Below are positions 42,615-50,864 of a DNA stretch of 64,000 bases, piece after piece. The notes under the pieces were generated by a model, which saw only the letters and a program-made list of their open reading frames with translations, ran no database searches and was not told where the DNA came from. This DNA is from Spartinivicinus marinus (lineage in GTDB: Bacteria > Pseudomonadota > Gammaproteobacteria > Pseudomonadales > Zooshikellaceae). The stretch lies in NCBI RefSeq assembly GCF_026309355.1, contig NZ_JAPJZK010000001.1:4236501-4300500 (forward strand). The letters run 5' to 3'. The stretch's first letter is position 1. Each line of letters starts with the position of its first letter. The position numbers and the translations under genes are program-made.

Positions 42615-43832
42615 ATGGCGGTCGGCTTAGAGTCTATAAAGCAACTGTTGCCTGTTCCAGGCGTTAATTTATCAGCGGTTTCTGCTGGTATCAAAAAAAA
42701 TCAACGAACAGATTTAGCATTATTGCAGTTTAAGACTGGCAGTACTGTAGCAGGCGTTTTTACCCAAAACCGTTTTTGTGCTGCCCCTGTTCAAGTGGCT
42801 AAGCAACATTTGTCGCAGCAGCCTTTAGCATTATTAATAAATGCGGGTAATGCTAATGCAGGGACAGGTCAGCAGGGTTTGGAAGATGCTTACTATAGTT
42901 GTGGTATGACCGCGGAACAGTTAGGTCTGACTCAGCAACAAGTGTTACCTTTTTCAACAGGAGTTATTGGAGAGCTATTTCCTATCCAAAAAATAGTCGA
43001 TTCACTACCTCAACTGGTAAGCAAATTAAGTGATCAGACCTGGAATCAGGTGGCAGAAGCTATTATGACTACTGATACCCAGGCAAAAGGTGTTTCTAAG
43101 CAATTTAGCTGGAAGGGTAATACCTATACTATTACTGGTATTGCAAAAGGGGCTGGGATGATAAAGCCCAATATGGCAACAATGCTGGCTTTTATAGCAA
43201 CAGATCTAGCAATTGATCAGGCTTTACTTCAAAAACTCACTGGAGATGTAGCGAATCTGTCGTTTAATCGTATTACCATTGATGGTGATACGTCCACGAA
43301 TGATGCTTTTATAGTAGCAGCTACAGGTGCAGCTAATAATGAGCTCATAGTAGATACCAATGATCAGTTATTTCAATTATTTAAAAGCACGCTAATTGAG
43401 GTGGCTAAGCAGCTGGCTCAAATGATTGTGCGTGATGGTGAAGGTGCCACTAAATTTGTCTCTATTAATGTCGGTGGTGCCAAAACTGCTCAAGATGCTC
43501 TGGAAGTTGCCTATACAGTGGCACATTCACCTTTAGTTAAAACCGCTTTATTTGCCAGTGACCCCAATTGGGGCAGAATATTAGCAGCAGTTGGCCGAGC
43601 ACAGATTGCTGAATTAGATGTCAGTAAAGTGCAGATTAAATTGAATGATGTAGTGATTGTTGAAAATGGTGGTCGGGCAGCCAGTTATACAGAAGAGCAA
43701 GGTCAGCAGGCAATGGTAGAGCCTACTATTGCTATTGATATTGAGCTGGGTTGCGGAGATTTAGCTGAAACTATTTGGACAACTGATCTTTCCCACGAGT
43801 ATGTCAAAATTAATGCCGAGTATCGGACCTGA
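42615..43832 (+). CDS. argJ: Bifunctional glutamate N-acetyltransferase/ornithine acetyltransferase
   Basis: A 405-residue enzyme of the arginine pathway that moves acetyl from N-acetylornithine to glutamate. The precursor cleaves itself within the A188-T189-M-L motif, and T189 becomes the N-terminal nucleophile of the beta chain. The block KPNMATMLAF and the C-terminal DPNWGRI are diagnostic. It starts only 17 bases after the secA terminator. The position secA-argJ-mutT is the pseudomonad arrangement. Whether it has both activities or only the cyclic one cannot be read from sequence. Confidence 0.95.
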   Translation: MAVGLESIKQLLPVPGVNLSAVSAGIKKNQRTDLALLQFKTGSTVAGVFTQNRFCAAPVQVAKQHLSQQPLALLINAGNANAGTGQQGLEDAYYSCGMTAEQLGLTQQQVLPFSTGVIGELFPIQKIVDSLPQLVSKLSDQTWNQVAEAIMTTDTQAKGVSKQFSWKGNTYTITGIAKGAGMIKPNMATMLAFIATDLAIDQALLQKLTGDVANLSFNRITIDGDTSTNDAFIVAATGAANNELIVDTNDQLFQLFKSTLIEVAKQLAQMIVRDGEGATKFVSINVGGAKTAQDALEVAYTVAHSPLVKTALFASDPNWGRILAAVGRAQIAELDVSKVQIKLNDVVIVENGGRAASYTEEQGQQAMVEPTIAIDIELGCGDLAETIWTTDLSHEYVKINAEYRT

Positions 43833-43849
43833 TATCTGAGAATTAAACT

Positions 43850-44809
43850 ATGTACAAAAAATCAATTCAGGTTGCAGCTGCAGCAATTATAAATACTTCA
43901 GGCGAGGTGTTAATTGCTAAGCGTCCGGATGACAAACACCAAGGTGGCAAGTGGGAATTTCCTGGTGGAAAAATAGAGCAGGGAGAAACTGTTCTGGATG
44001 CATTAACAAGAGAGTTGCATGAAGAACTTGCTATTCAGGTTGTTACTGCAAATCCATTAATTCAAATAACCTATGAATACCCTGAAAAAATTGTACAGCT
44101 TGATGTATGGCAAGTAACAGAGTTTAGTGGTGATCCTATTGGTAATGAAGGGCAATCTATCCAGTGGGTAGCAAAAACACAGTTATTTAACTTTCAGTTT
44201 CCACCCGCTAATCGTCCAATTCTTCAAGCTTTGTTATTGCCAGATTATTATTTAATTTCAGGTGATTTTGAAGATCAGGCAGACTGCTTAAGGCGCGTAC
44301 AAGCAGCTATAGCATCAGGGATTAAACTAATACAGCTAAGAACTACAGAAAAACCTATTCCACTAGATTTGGTAAAAGCGCTGGCAGACTACTGTTATCA
44401 AACAAATGTACAGCTACTTATTAAGCAATCAAACTGTAGTAGAGAAATATATAATCTTAAAGGAATTAGCGGTGTTCACCTAACCGTAGCTGAATTGATG
44501 GACTGCAATGGAGCTGTTATTACTCAGTATCAAAAGCAAGGGTGTCTAGTTGCAGCATCCTGCCATAATGCTGAGGAAATAGTTAAGGCTAATGCTCTCG
44601 CGCTGGACTTTATTACGCTTTCGCCCATTCAGCCAACGGCAAGTCACCCAGGACAACTTGGCTTAGGCTGGAAAACAGCTCAGCAACTCATAAAACTAGC
44701 TCAGTGCCCAGTGTACTGCTTAGGTGGGCTAAGTTCTTCTGATGTAGGGCAAGCTAGGCAGGTTGGTAGCCAAGGAGTTGCTGGCATCAGCCAATTCTGG
44801 CCTAGTTAG
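43850..44809 (+). CDS. mutT: Nudix hydrolase MutT fused to a ThiE-like domain
   Basis: A 319-residue two-domain protein. Residues 1-130 form a MutT-type Nudix domain. Its box runs from G40 through E46 and R54-E-L-H-E-E59 and is intact except that the usual glycine after EE is replaced by alanine. It should remove 8-oxo-dGTP from the nucleotide pool. Residues 140-319 resemble thiamine phosphate synthase, with the barrel strands GVHLT, DFITLSPI and CLGGLSS. This fusion is known in pseudomonads, where the second domain has no proven activity. It follows argJ after 17 bases. Confidence 0.92.
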   Translation: MYKKSIQVAAAAIINTSGEVLIAKRPDDKHQGGKWEFPGGKIEQGETVLDALTRELHEELAIQVVTANPLIQITYEYPEKIVQLDVWQVTEFSGDPIGNEGQSIQWVAKTQLFNFQFPPANRPILQALLLPDYYLISGDFEDQADCLRRVQAAIASGIKLIQLRTTEKPIPLDLVKALADYCYQTNVQLLIKQSNCSREIYNLKGISGVHLTVAELMDCNGAVITQYQKQGCLVAASCHNAEEIVKANALALDFITLSPIQPTASHPGQLGLGWKTAQQLIKLAQCPVYCLGGLSSSDVGQARQVGSQGVAGISQFWPS

Positions 44810-44814
44810 CTCAA

Positions 44815-45021
44815 TTATACTAACTGGTCAGTTGGGTGTTCTGTTGAAAGTTCATTATCAGACAGATAAGCAGGATCACCTGGAATACAATGCTGCTCAT
44901 CTGCCCAGGCACCTAAATCAATCAACTGGCAGCGCTTTGAGCAGAAGGGTCGAAATTCATTTTTTGGTGTCCAAGGGCCTGCTTTTTGGCAGGTAGGGCA
45001 CTTAACGATAGCACTAGTCAT
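44815..45021 (-). CDS. yacG: DNA gyrase inhibitor YacG (zinc-binding)
   Basis: A 68-residue protein with a four-cysteine zinc site, C8-P-T-C11 and C27-S-K-R-C31, followed by LIDLGAWA and an acidic tail. YacG of E. coli binds GyrB and inhibits gyrase. A TTG at 45030 is in frame. The ATG at 45021 gives MTSAIVKCP and an 8-base overlap with coaE, and is preferred. The order coaE-yacG downstream of pilD is widely conserved. Confidence 0.92.
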   Translation of the reverse strand: MTSAIVKCPTCQKAGPWTPKNEFRPFCSKRCQLIDLGAWADEQHCIPGDPAYLSDNELSTEHPTDQLV

Positions 45022-45619
45022 GACAAGCAAATCCTAAATATTGCTGGTGAAGCTGATCCAGTTGAGCATAAAGTTGCTGAAGTGAACCTTGATTGTTAAT
45101 TATATCATTTGCTTTCTGTCGTTTCTTCTCTCGGGGCATTTGTGTTGCCAATATGCGTTGAGCTTGCTCTTTTGACATCTTGTCTCGCTGACAGGCTCTG
45201 GTGATTTGGATTGTTTCAGGCACATCAATAAGTAAAGTACGATCAACAAGCAGATGCTGATTAGTCTCAAATAATAAAGGGGATACCAGCACTGCATAAG
45301 CAGATATAGCCAGCTCTAGTTCTACAATAATTTGCTGACGAATCAGAGGATGCAGTAAGCTCTCTAGCCACTTTTTTTCTACGGATGAATTAAAAATCAG
45401 TTGCCGTAGATATTGGCGATTAAGTGAGCCGTCTTCAAGTAAAACCTGAATACCAAAATGTTCTGTAATGACAGATAAAGCAGAAGAACCTGGTTCTACC
45501 ACTTGTCTGGCAATAATATCGGCATCAACAATGGTAATTTGTTTTGAGTTGGCTAAGTAGTCTGTTGCGGCTGTTTTACCACTACCTATGCCGCCTGTAA
45601 TACCAATCTTATACACCAT
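45014..45619 (-). CDS. coaE: Dephospho-CoA kinase
   Basis: A 201-residue P-loop kinase for the last step of coenzyme A synthesis. The P-loop GGIGSGKT lies at 9-16, the DAD block near 37-39 and the lid residues near 140-160, with the SPLLFE motif near residue 113. It overlaps pilD by 11 bases and yacG by 8, so pilD-coaE-yacG form one transcription unit. Confidence 0.96.
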   Translation of the reverse strand: MVYKIGITGGIGSGKTAATDYLANSKQITIVDADIIARQVVEPGSSALSVITEHFGIQVLLEDGSLNRQYLRQLIFNSSVEKKWLESLLHPLIRQQIIVELELAISAYAVLVSPLLFETNQHLLVDRTLLIDVPETIQITRACQRDKMSKEQAQRILATQMPREKKRQKANDIINNQGSLQQLYAQLDQLHQQYLGFACHD

Positions 45620-46490
45620 GGAATTTTGCTATTTGTAGATAATTATTCAGTAGAGCCTCACCCCATAAACAAGCGATAATACCCGCAATGGCTAAGTAAG
45701 GGCCAAAGGGGATTTTGCTGTTGCGTTCTTTAAGGCCTAAACCAATCATAGTAATACCTACCAAGGCCCCCACAAAAGAAGACAATAGGATAATAACAGG
45801 CAACATTTGCCAACCAAGCCAGGCGCCAAAGCAGGCTAATAATTTAAAATCGCCATGGCCCATTCCTTCTTTACCAGTCAATAACTTGAAAGCCCAATAC
45901 ACGCTCCACAATGACAAATATCCAGCAATAGCTCCCCAAACTGCGCTGTCAAGGTCAGTAAAAAAGTCGAAATAGTTTAAGGCCAGGCCAAGCCATAAAA
46001 AAGGCAAGGTGATACTATCGGGTAATAATTGTTCATCCAGGTCAATCATGGTGAGTACAATCATGGCAAAAAATAAACTGCTTGCTGCGAGCATTTGCCA
46101 GCTAAAACCGTAGTAATAGGCCGCTGCAACTGCTAGTAATCCAGAGGCAAACTCAATAAGAGGGTAACGAATTGAGATAGGAGCCTGACAATTGGCGCAT
46201 TTTCCTTTTAACAAAATGTAACTCACTATCGGTATGTTTTGCCAGGCTTTAACAGGCGCTTGACACTTTGGGCAGTGAGAGTGAGGAAATATTAAATTAA
46301 ACCTAGCGGGCTCCATAGTAGGAGCCGGTAGCTCAAGAAATTCAGAACATTGGGTTTGCCAGTCCCGTTTCATCATAGTGGGGAGCCGTAAAATAACTAC
46401 GTTTAAAAAGCTACCAATAATCAACCCTAAAAAAAGCGAAACTAAAATAAAAGCCGCAGGACTACTGGCTAAGTAATCGATAATATTCAT
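45609..46490 (-). CDS. pilD: Prepilin peptidase/N-methyltransferase PilD
   Basis: A 293-residue inner-membrane aspartic protease that cleaves and N-methylates type IV pilins and related pseudopilins. The cytoplasmic loop has the paired cysteines C73/C76 and C98/C101. Catalytic aspartates are D150 (TMIDLDEQLLPD) and D214 (GHGDFKLL). About eight membrane helices are visible. Its substrate PilA is encoded at 50057. It is separated from pilC by an intrinsic terminator, so it may have its own promoter. Confidence 0.96.
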   Translation of the reverse strand: MNIIDYLASSPAAFILVSLFLGLIIGSFLNVVILRLPTMMKRDWQTQCSEFLELPAPTMEPARFNLIFPHSHCPKCQAPVKAWQNIPIVSYILLKGKCANCQAPISIRYPLIEFASGLLAVAAAYYYGFSWQMLAASSLFFAMIVLTMIDLDEQLLPDSITLPFLWLGLALNYFDFFTDLDSAVWGAIAGYLSLWSVYWAFKLLTGKEGMGHGDFKLLACFGAWLGWQMLPVIILLSSFVGALVGITMIGLGLKERNSKIPFGPYLAIAGIIACLWGEALLNNYLQIAKFHGV

Positions 46491-46505
46491 TGAAGGAAAA
46501 TACCA

Positions 46506-46533
46506 AATAAAAAGGGCAGTGATGACCGCCCTT
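46506..46533 (-). terminator. Rho-independent terminator after pilC
   Basis: On the minus strand: AAGGGC, GGT-CATC-ACT, GCCCTT, then TTTTATT. One mismatch in the stem. It would partly uncouple pilC from pilD. Confidence 0.75.
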
Positions 46534-46565
46534 ATAATAACAAAACTTGAAGTATAAAAAGCAAG

Positions 46566-47783
46566 CTATACGACAGAACCCAGTTGGAAAATGGGTAAGT
46601 ACATTGCCACAATCAGGCCACCGACTAAGACCCCTAATACGGACATGATAATTGGTTCCATCAAGCTAGTGAGGTTATCAACCATGTTGTCTACTTCTTC
46701 TTCATAGTGGTTGGCTACTTTATCCAGCATTTCATCTAGAGCGCCAGACTCTTCACCAATTCCCACCATTTGCACTGCCATGCTTGGGAAGACAGCAGTA
46801 TTCTTCATAGCAAACTGTAGCTGCTGGCCAGAAGAAATATCCTCTTTAATTTGTCTGGCGGCCTGATAATAAACCACGTTACCAGCTGCTCCTGCCACTG
46901 AATCAAGTGCATCGACTAAAGGAACCCCGGCAGCAAAAGTGGTAGAAAGGGTTCTGGCATAACGAGCAACAGCTGATTTATCAATGATATCGCCAATAAT
47001 CGGTATTTTTAGGACGAAGCGGTCACGACCATCACGAAGCCCTTTTGATTTCTCTAACGCCTTACTAGAAGCAAAGATAAGCACGCCAATACCCGCTAAA
47101 AAGTACAGCCAATAGGCTTGTAAAAATTCTGATATTTGAATAACAAACATAGTAAAAGCAGGTAAGTCAGCACCAAAGCCTGCGAAAACTTCTTGGAACT
47201 GAGGTACCACTTTAATTAATAGGATGGCTGTCACAATGATTGCCACCACCACAACCGCAATAGGGTAAGTCATGGCTTTTTTGATTTTTGCTTTTAATGA
47301 CTCGGTTTTTTCTTTGTAGGTGGCAATTCTGTCCAGCAAGCTTTCCAGTGCACCTGATTGTTCTCCAGAAGCGACTAGACTGCAATATAAGTCATCAAAG
47401 TATTTGGGGCGTTTACTTAACGCTTCCGCTAAGCTACTACCCCCTGCTACATCATTTTTAACGTCATTAACCAAATCACGCATAGTGGGATTTTCACAGC
47501 CATCAGCGGTAATTTCAAAAGACTGGATCAACGGCACGCCCGCTTTCATCATGGTGGCCAGCTGACGGGTAAAGACTGCAATATCCATCGGCTTGACCTT
47601 TCTGCCTTTACCAGCAAAACTGATCGCTTTTTTCTTAACCTTAGTTGGGTTGATCCCCTGCTTACGCAGTTCTGCTTTCACCATGGCAATGCTGGCGCCT
47701 TGGATCTCCCCTTTGGTTTTTCGACCTTTTTTATCTTTGCCTTCCCAGACGAAAGCGCTGGGTTTAACTGCTTTTGTAGCCAT
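46566..47783 (-). CDS. pilC: Type IV pilus inner-membrane platform protein PilC
   Basis: A 405-residue GspF/PilC protein with two T2SSF domains (about 70-195 and 275-398) and three membrane helices (near 172-192, 220-240 and 378-400). The phrase RQLATMMKAGVPL marks the first domain. It converts PilB motor movement into pilin extraction from the membrane. It lies downstream of pilB, but an unusual 262-base gap separates the two. Confidence 0.95.
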   Translation of the reverse strand: MATKAVKPSAFVWEGKDKKGRKTKGEIQGASIAMVKAELRKQGINPTKVKKKAISFAGKGRKVKPMDIAVFTRQLATMMKAGVPLIQSFEITADGCENPTMRDLVNDVKNDVAGGSSLAEALSKRPKYFDDLYCSLVASGEQSGALESLLDRIATYKEKTESLKAKIKKAMTYPIAVVVVAIIVTAILLIKVVPQFQEVFAGFGADLPAFTMFVIQISEFLQAYWLYFLAGIGVLIFASSKALEKSKGLRDGRDRFVLKIPIIGDIIDKSAVARYARTLSTTFAAGVPLVDALDSVAGAAGNVVYYQAARQIKEDISSGQQLQFAMKNTAVFPSMAVQMVGIGEESGALDEMLDKVANHYEEEVDNMVDNLTSLMEPIIMSVLGVLVGGLIVAMYLPIFQLGSVV

Positions 47784-48045
47784 TGGAGTACCTGACTATC
47801 AGATTCCTTGGGTAAGGCCCGCTACCGAGCATTATGTGTTTATAATAAAGGCATTTGTTGATTCCTGTCGCTTATAATGCTACCAGCCTGGTAGCACAGC
47901 AATCACAAAGTACCTTCTAGTTACGTCACAGAATAAGTGTAACGCATGCACGTTAAATCTGTTAGAAACAACCAGTTATAATGCTAACTTGTTCAAATAA
48001 TTAAGGTTTTACCCAGCAGACTTGTTTTACTGCTGAAAGTTATGA

Positions 48046-49737
48046 CTAATCTTTTGTCACTCGGTTTACCTCTTCAAGGCTGGTAATCCCTTGTAATGCT
48101 TTGAGCAAGCCAGAAGTACGTAAGCTATTAAAGCCTTCTTTTTGTGCTTGTTCAGCAATTTGAATCGAGTTGCCTTCTTCCATAATGATTTTTGAAAGCC
48201 CAGGCGTAATTTTAACGACTTCATAGATGCCTAGTCGTCCTTTGTAACCATTGTTACATTTGTCACAGCCCTTAGGTCCATAAAGTTCAGCAGTCTGTGC
48301 TTGTTCTTCAGTAAAACCCTCATGGAGTAGAGCCGTTTTAGGAATATCGGCTTTCACTTTACAGTTACTGCATAACCGTCGAGCCAACCGTTGGGCAATA
48401 ATCAAGTTGACTGTAGTGGCTAAGTTAAAAGCCGGAACCCCCATATTTAATAACCGAGTTAAGGTTTCAGCTGCGCTGTTGGTATGTAATGTAGACATCA
48501 CCATATGGCCGGTTTGAGCAGCTTTTATGGCAATACCGGCAGTCTCTAGATCTCGAATCTCACCTACCATGATAATGTCTGGATCTTGCCGTAAAAAGGC
48601 ACGCAATGCTTGGGCAAAGTCCATTCCTTGCTTAGGATTAACATTAACCTGGTTAATACCTTCCAAGTTTATTTCGACAGGGTCTTCTGCGGTGGAAATA
48701 TTGCGTTCAACAGTATTTAGAATGTTGAGTCCTGTATAAAGTGAGACGGTTTTTCCGCTCCCTGTGGGGCCAGTCACCAGAATCATGCCCTGAGGCTGGT
48801 GTAGAGCATCCATATACATATCTTTTTGGATTTCTTCATAACCTAAACTGTCGATACCCATTTGAGCACTGGTAGGGTCAAGAATCCGTAGAACGATTTT
48901 TTCTCCCCACAAGGTAGGGCAGGTATTAACCCGAAAGTCGATGGCTTTAGTCTTGGATAATTTCATCTTAATCCGTCCATCCTGAGGCTTGCGCCGTTCA
49001 GAAATATCCATAGCAGACATAATTTTTAGTCGTGAAGAAATGCGAGGGGCTAGAGTAATTGGTGGTCTAGCCGCTTCATGTAGTACACCATCTGTTCTGA
49101 ATCTAACCCGATAGCTCTTTTCATAGGGTTCAAAGTGAAGGTCTGAAGAGCCACCTTTAATCGCGCTGAGTAACATCTTATTAACAAATCGAACGACAGG
49201 TGCATCATCGGCTTCATCACCACCCGCAGCGGCTTCTTTCTCTTCTTCACCAGCAGATATTTCGAGAGCATCCAAATCTTCGTCTGCTAAATCACTTAAG
49301 GCATCATCAGCACTTTCGAGAAACTTTTCTATGGCTGCTGATAGTTTATTTTCTTCAACTAAAACTGCATCGATATTTAAACCAGTATTAAAGCGAATTT
49401 CATCTAATGCATTTAGGTTGGTAGGGTCAGAAACGGCAATAAATAAACGATTGCCACGCTTAAGCAAAGGCAGAGTATGGTGCTTTCTAATCAGCTTTTC
49501 ATTGACCAGTTCTTTAGGTGCCTGAGTAAAATCATAACAATCCATATCCATTAAAGGAGAGCCAAACTCTTCTGCTGAAAGTCGAGCTATATCTTTAGAC
49601 TTGACCAAATCTGCTTGGACAAGGTGGGTAACAAAAGGAATTTTTTGTTTAGAGGCTTCTTGATAGGCCTGGCTCGCCTGGTCATGGCTGAGCAGGTTAT
49701 CATCAACTAAACGTTTAGCAAGTCCCGTTAGAATCAT
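48046..49737 (-). CDS. pilB: Type IV pilus extension ATPase PilB
   Basis: A 563-residue hexameric motor. An N-terminal MshEN-type domain (about 1-150) precedes the catalytic domain with Walker A GPTGSGKT (about 322-329), the Asp box, the Walker B/Asp region GEIRDLET and a zinc tetracysteine (CSNC and CDKC). An acidic insertion around residues 150-180 (EEKEAAAGGDEADD) looks slightly longer than in pseudomonads. It is divergent from pilA. Confidence 0.96.
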   Translation of the reverse strand: MILTGLAKRLVDDNLLSHDQASQAYQEASKQKIPFVTHLVQADLVKSKDIARLSAEEFGSPLMDMDCYDFTQAPKELVNEKLIRKHHTLPLLKRGNRLFIAVSDPTNLNALDEIRFNTGLNIDAVLVEENKLSAAIEKFLESADDALSDLADEDLDALEISAGEEEKEAAAGGDEADDAPVVRFVNKMLLSAIKGGSSDLHFEPYEKSYRVRFRTDGVLHEAARPPITLAPRISSRLKIMSAMDISERRKPQDGRIKMKLSKTKAIDFRVNTCPTLWGEKIVLRILDPTSAQMGIDSLGYEEIQKDMYMDALHQPQGMILVTGPTGSGKTVSLYTGLNILNTVERNISTAEDPVEINLEGINQVNVNPKQGMDFAQALRAFLRQDPDIIMVGEIRDLETAGIAIKAAQTGHMVMSTLHTNSAAETLTRLLNMGVPAFNLATTVNLIIAQRLARRLCSNCKVKADIPKTALLHEGFTEEQAQTAELYGPKGCDKCNNGYKGRLGIYEVVKITPGLSKIIMEEGNSIQIAEQAQKEGFNSLRTSGLLKALQGITSLEEVNRVTKD

Positions 49738-50056
49738 CTTTTATTATCGCTTACTTAGGCTACAACTATCGAAAATATATCTGTTAGATCGAATCAAGTA
49801 TAGAGCGAAACAGTCAGCTTTTCATACTGGAAGAAAATGGTAATAAAAAAGTTATGTATTAGTGACTGACCAAAATGGTCAGTTAGTGACCTATAGTTTA
49901 ATAAGTAAACTGCATCAAAAATTGCAGCTTCACAAAGAAGTGCTATAACTAACTTATAAATAGCGTCTACATTGACTTAAAGGATGGCTAAAACAGTTTG
50001 GCATAAATAATGACAGGGAGTATCCACTTTCTTAAAAAATAGACGGAGTAATACGC
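49738..50056. other. 319-base divergent region pilB/pilA
   Basis: Contains a perfect inverted repeat at 49865-49883 and a weak sigma-54-like TGGCAT element near 49999. No sigma-70 box pair stands out, and no gene or RNA is seen. Confidence 0.5.
49865..49883. promoter_or_regulatory. Perfect inverted repeat, operator-like
   Basis: ACTGACCA, AAA, TGGTCAGT with TTAGTG nearby on both sides. It lies midway between the divergent pilB and pilA starts, about 175 bases before pilA, a suitable place for a regulator such as PilR. No regulator can be assigned. Confidence 0.4.
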
Positions 50057-50500
50057 ATGAAAACCATAAGGCAGCAACAGGGCTTCACCCTGATAGAATT
50101 AATGATTGTGGTTGCAATCATAGGCATATTAGCAGCGGTAGCTATACCTGCTTACCAAGATTATACGGTTAGGACGAAAGTGTCAGAGGGGATGACATTG
50201 GCCTCTGGTGCTAAATCGGCTGTTGCTGAAACACGTTTATCTCTGGGGCGTTATCCAACCTCAACAAATGCTAGCTATGGTTTAGCCGGTAGTACAAAGA
50301 TAACAGGTAATAACGTAGCAAGTGTAGCAGTTGGCGATAGTGGCAAAATTACTGTTACATATAATAATGACACTGCTATTGATACTAAAAAACTAGTATT
50401 AATTCCAACATTAGCAGCTGGTGGAGGCTCTGTTACATGGACTTGTGGTCAGGGGACTTCTGATGTTGATGATAAATATCTTCCAGCAAACTGCAGATAG
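50057..50500 (+). CDS. pilA: Type IV major pilin PilA
   Basis: A 147-residue type IVa pilin. A short basic leader ends at G9, PilD cleaves before F10, and the mature protein starts [17 protein letters not shown] with the essential E5 (E14 of the precursor). The hydrophobic N-terminal helix is followed by a globular head with a disulfide loop C130-C146 next to the C-terminus. It ends in CR, not in the serine that PilO-type glycosylases use. ACGGAG precedes the ATG. A hairpin follows at 50520. Confidence 0.96.
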   Translation: MKTIRQQQGFTLIELMIVVAIIGILAAVAIPAYQDYTVRTKVSEGMTLASGAKSAVAETRLSLGRYPTSTNASYGLAGSTKITGNNVASVAVGDSGKITVTYNNDTAIDTKKLVLIPTLAAGGGSVTWTCGQGTSDVDDKYLPANCR

Positions 50501-50864
50501 GTTATTAAATTTTTAATTTAATAAAGTACCTTTATTTACTAAATAAAGGTACTTTATTGTTATGTTTATTGTTATTGCTTAAGTTTTAAAAACTTAAATT
50601 GAAAACTTAAAGTACGCACTTAATCAAAAAAGAAAACTTCTTCTATCATTGTTCTTAACAACAAACTTTTAAATATATCTATACAGGTTCTGCTATCTAC
50701 TTCTTATACAATGTGTATTACATTTAAGTTGTTATTGTTTCACTGTTCGCAAAAAATAATTGTTACAAGATGAGAGATTTATTTATTCTATATTTTATTT
50801 TATATGAAGTTGTTGTGGGCTTATTAAATGGTTTGTCAATTATGATAAATAGTATTTATAAAGT
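50501..50864. other. 364-base A+T-rich region after pilA
   Basis: Holds the pilA terminator, a perfect palindrome TTAAGTTTT-A-AAAACTTAA (50579-50597), and otherwise featureless A+T-rich sequence. The promoter for the next gene was not assigned. No tRNA or attachment site was found. Confidence 0.5.
50520..50558. terminator. Hairpin terminator after pilA
   Basis: AATAAAGTACCTTTATTT and its full complement around ACT, an 18-bp stem. The T tract after it is short (TTATTGTTA), so it may act mainly as a 3' stabiliser of pilA mRNA. Confidence 0.7.

Noticed and set aside
50579-50597. Palindrome TTAAGTTTT-A-AAAACTTAA after pilA
   Set aside because: It is perfect but made only of low-complexity A/T-rich sequence in an A+T-rich stretch. 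It is kept as a note, not claimed as a site.
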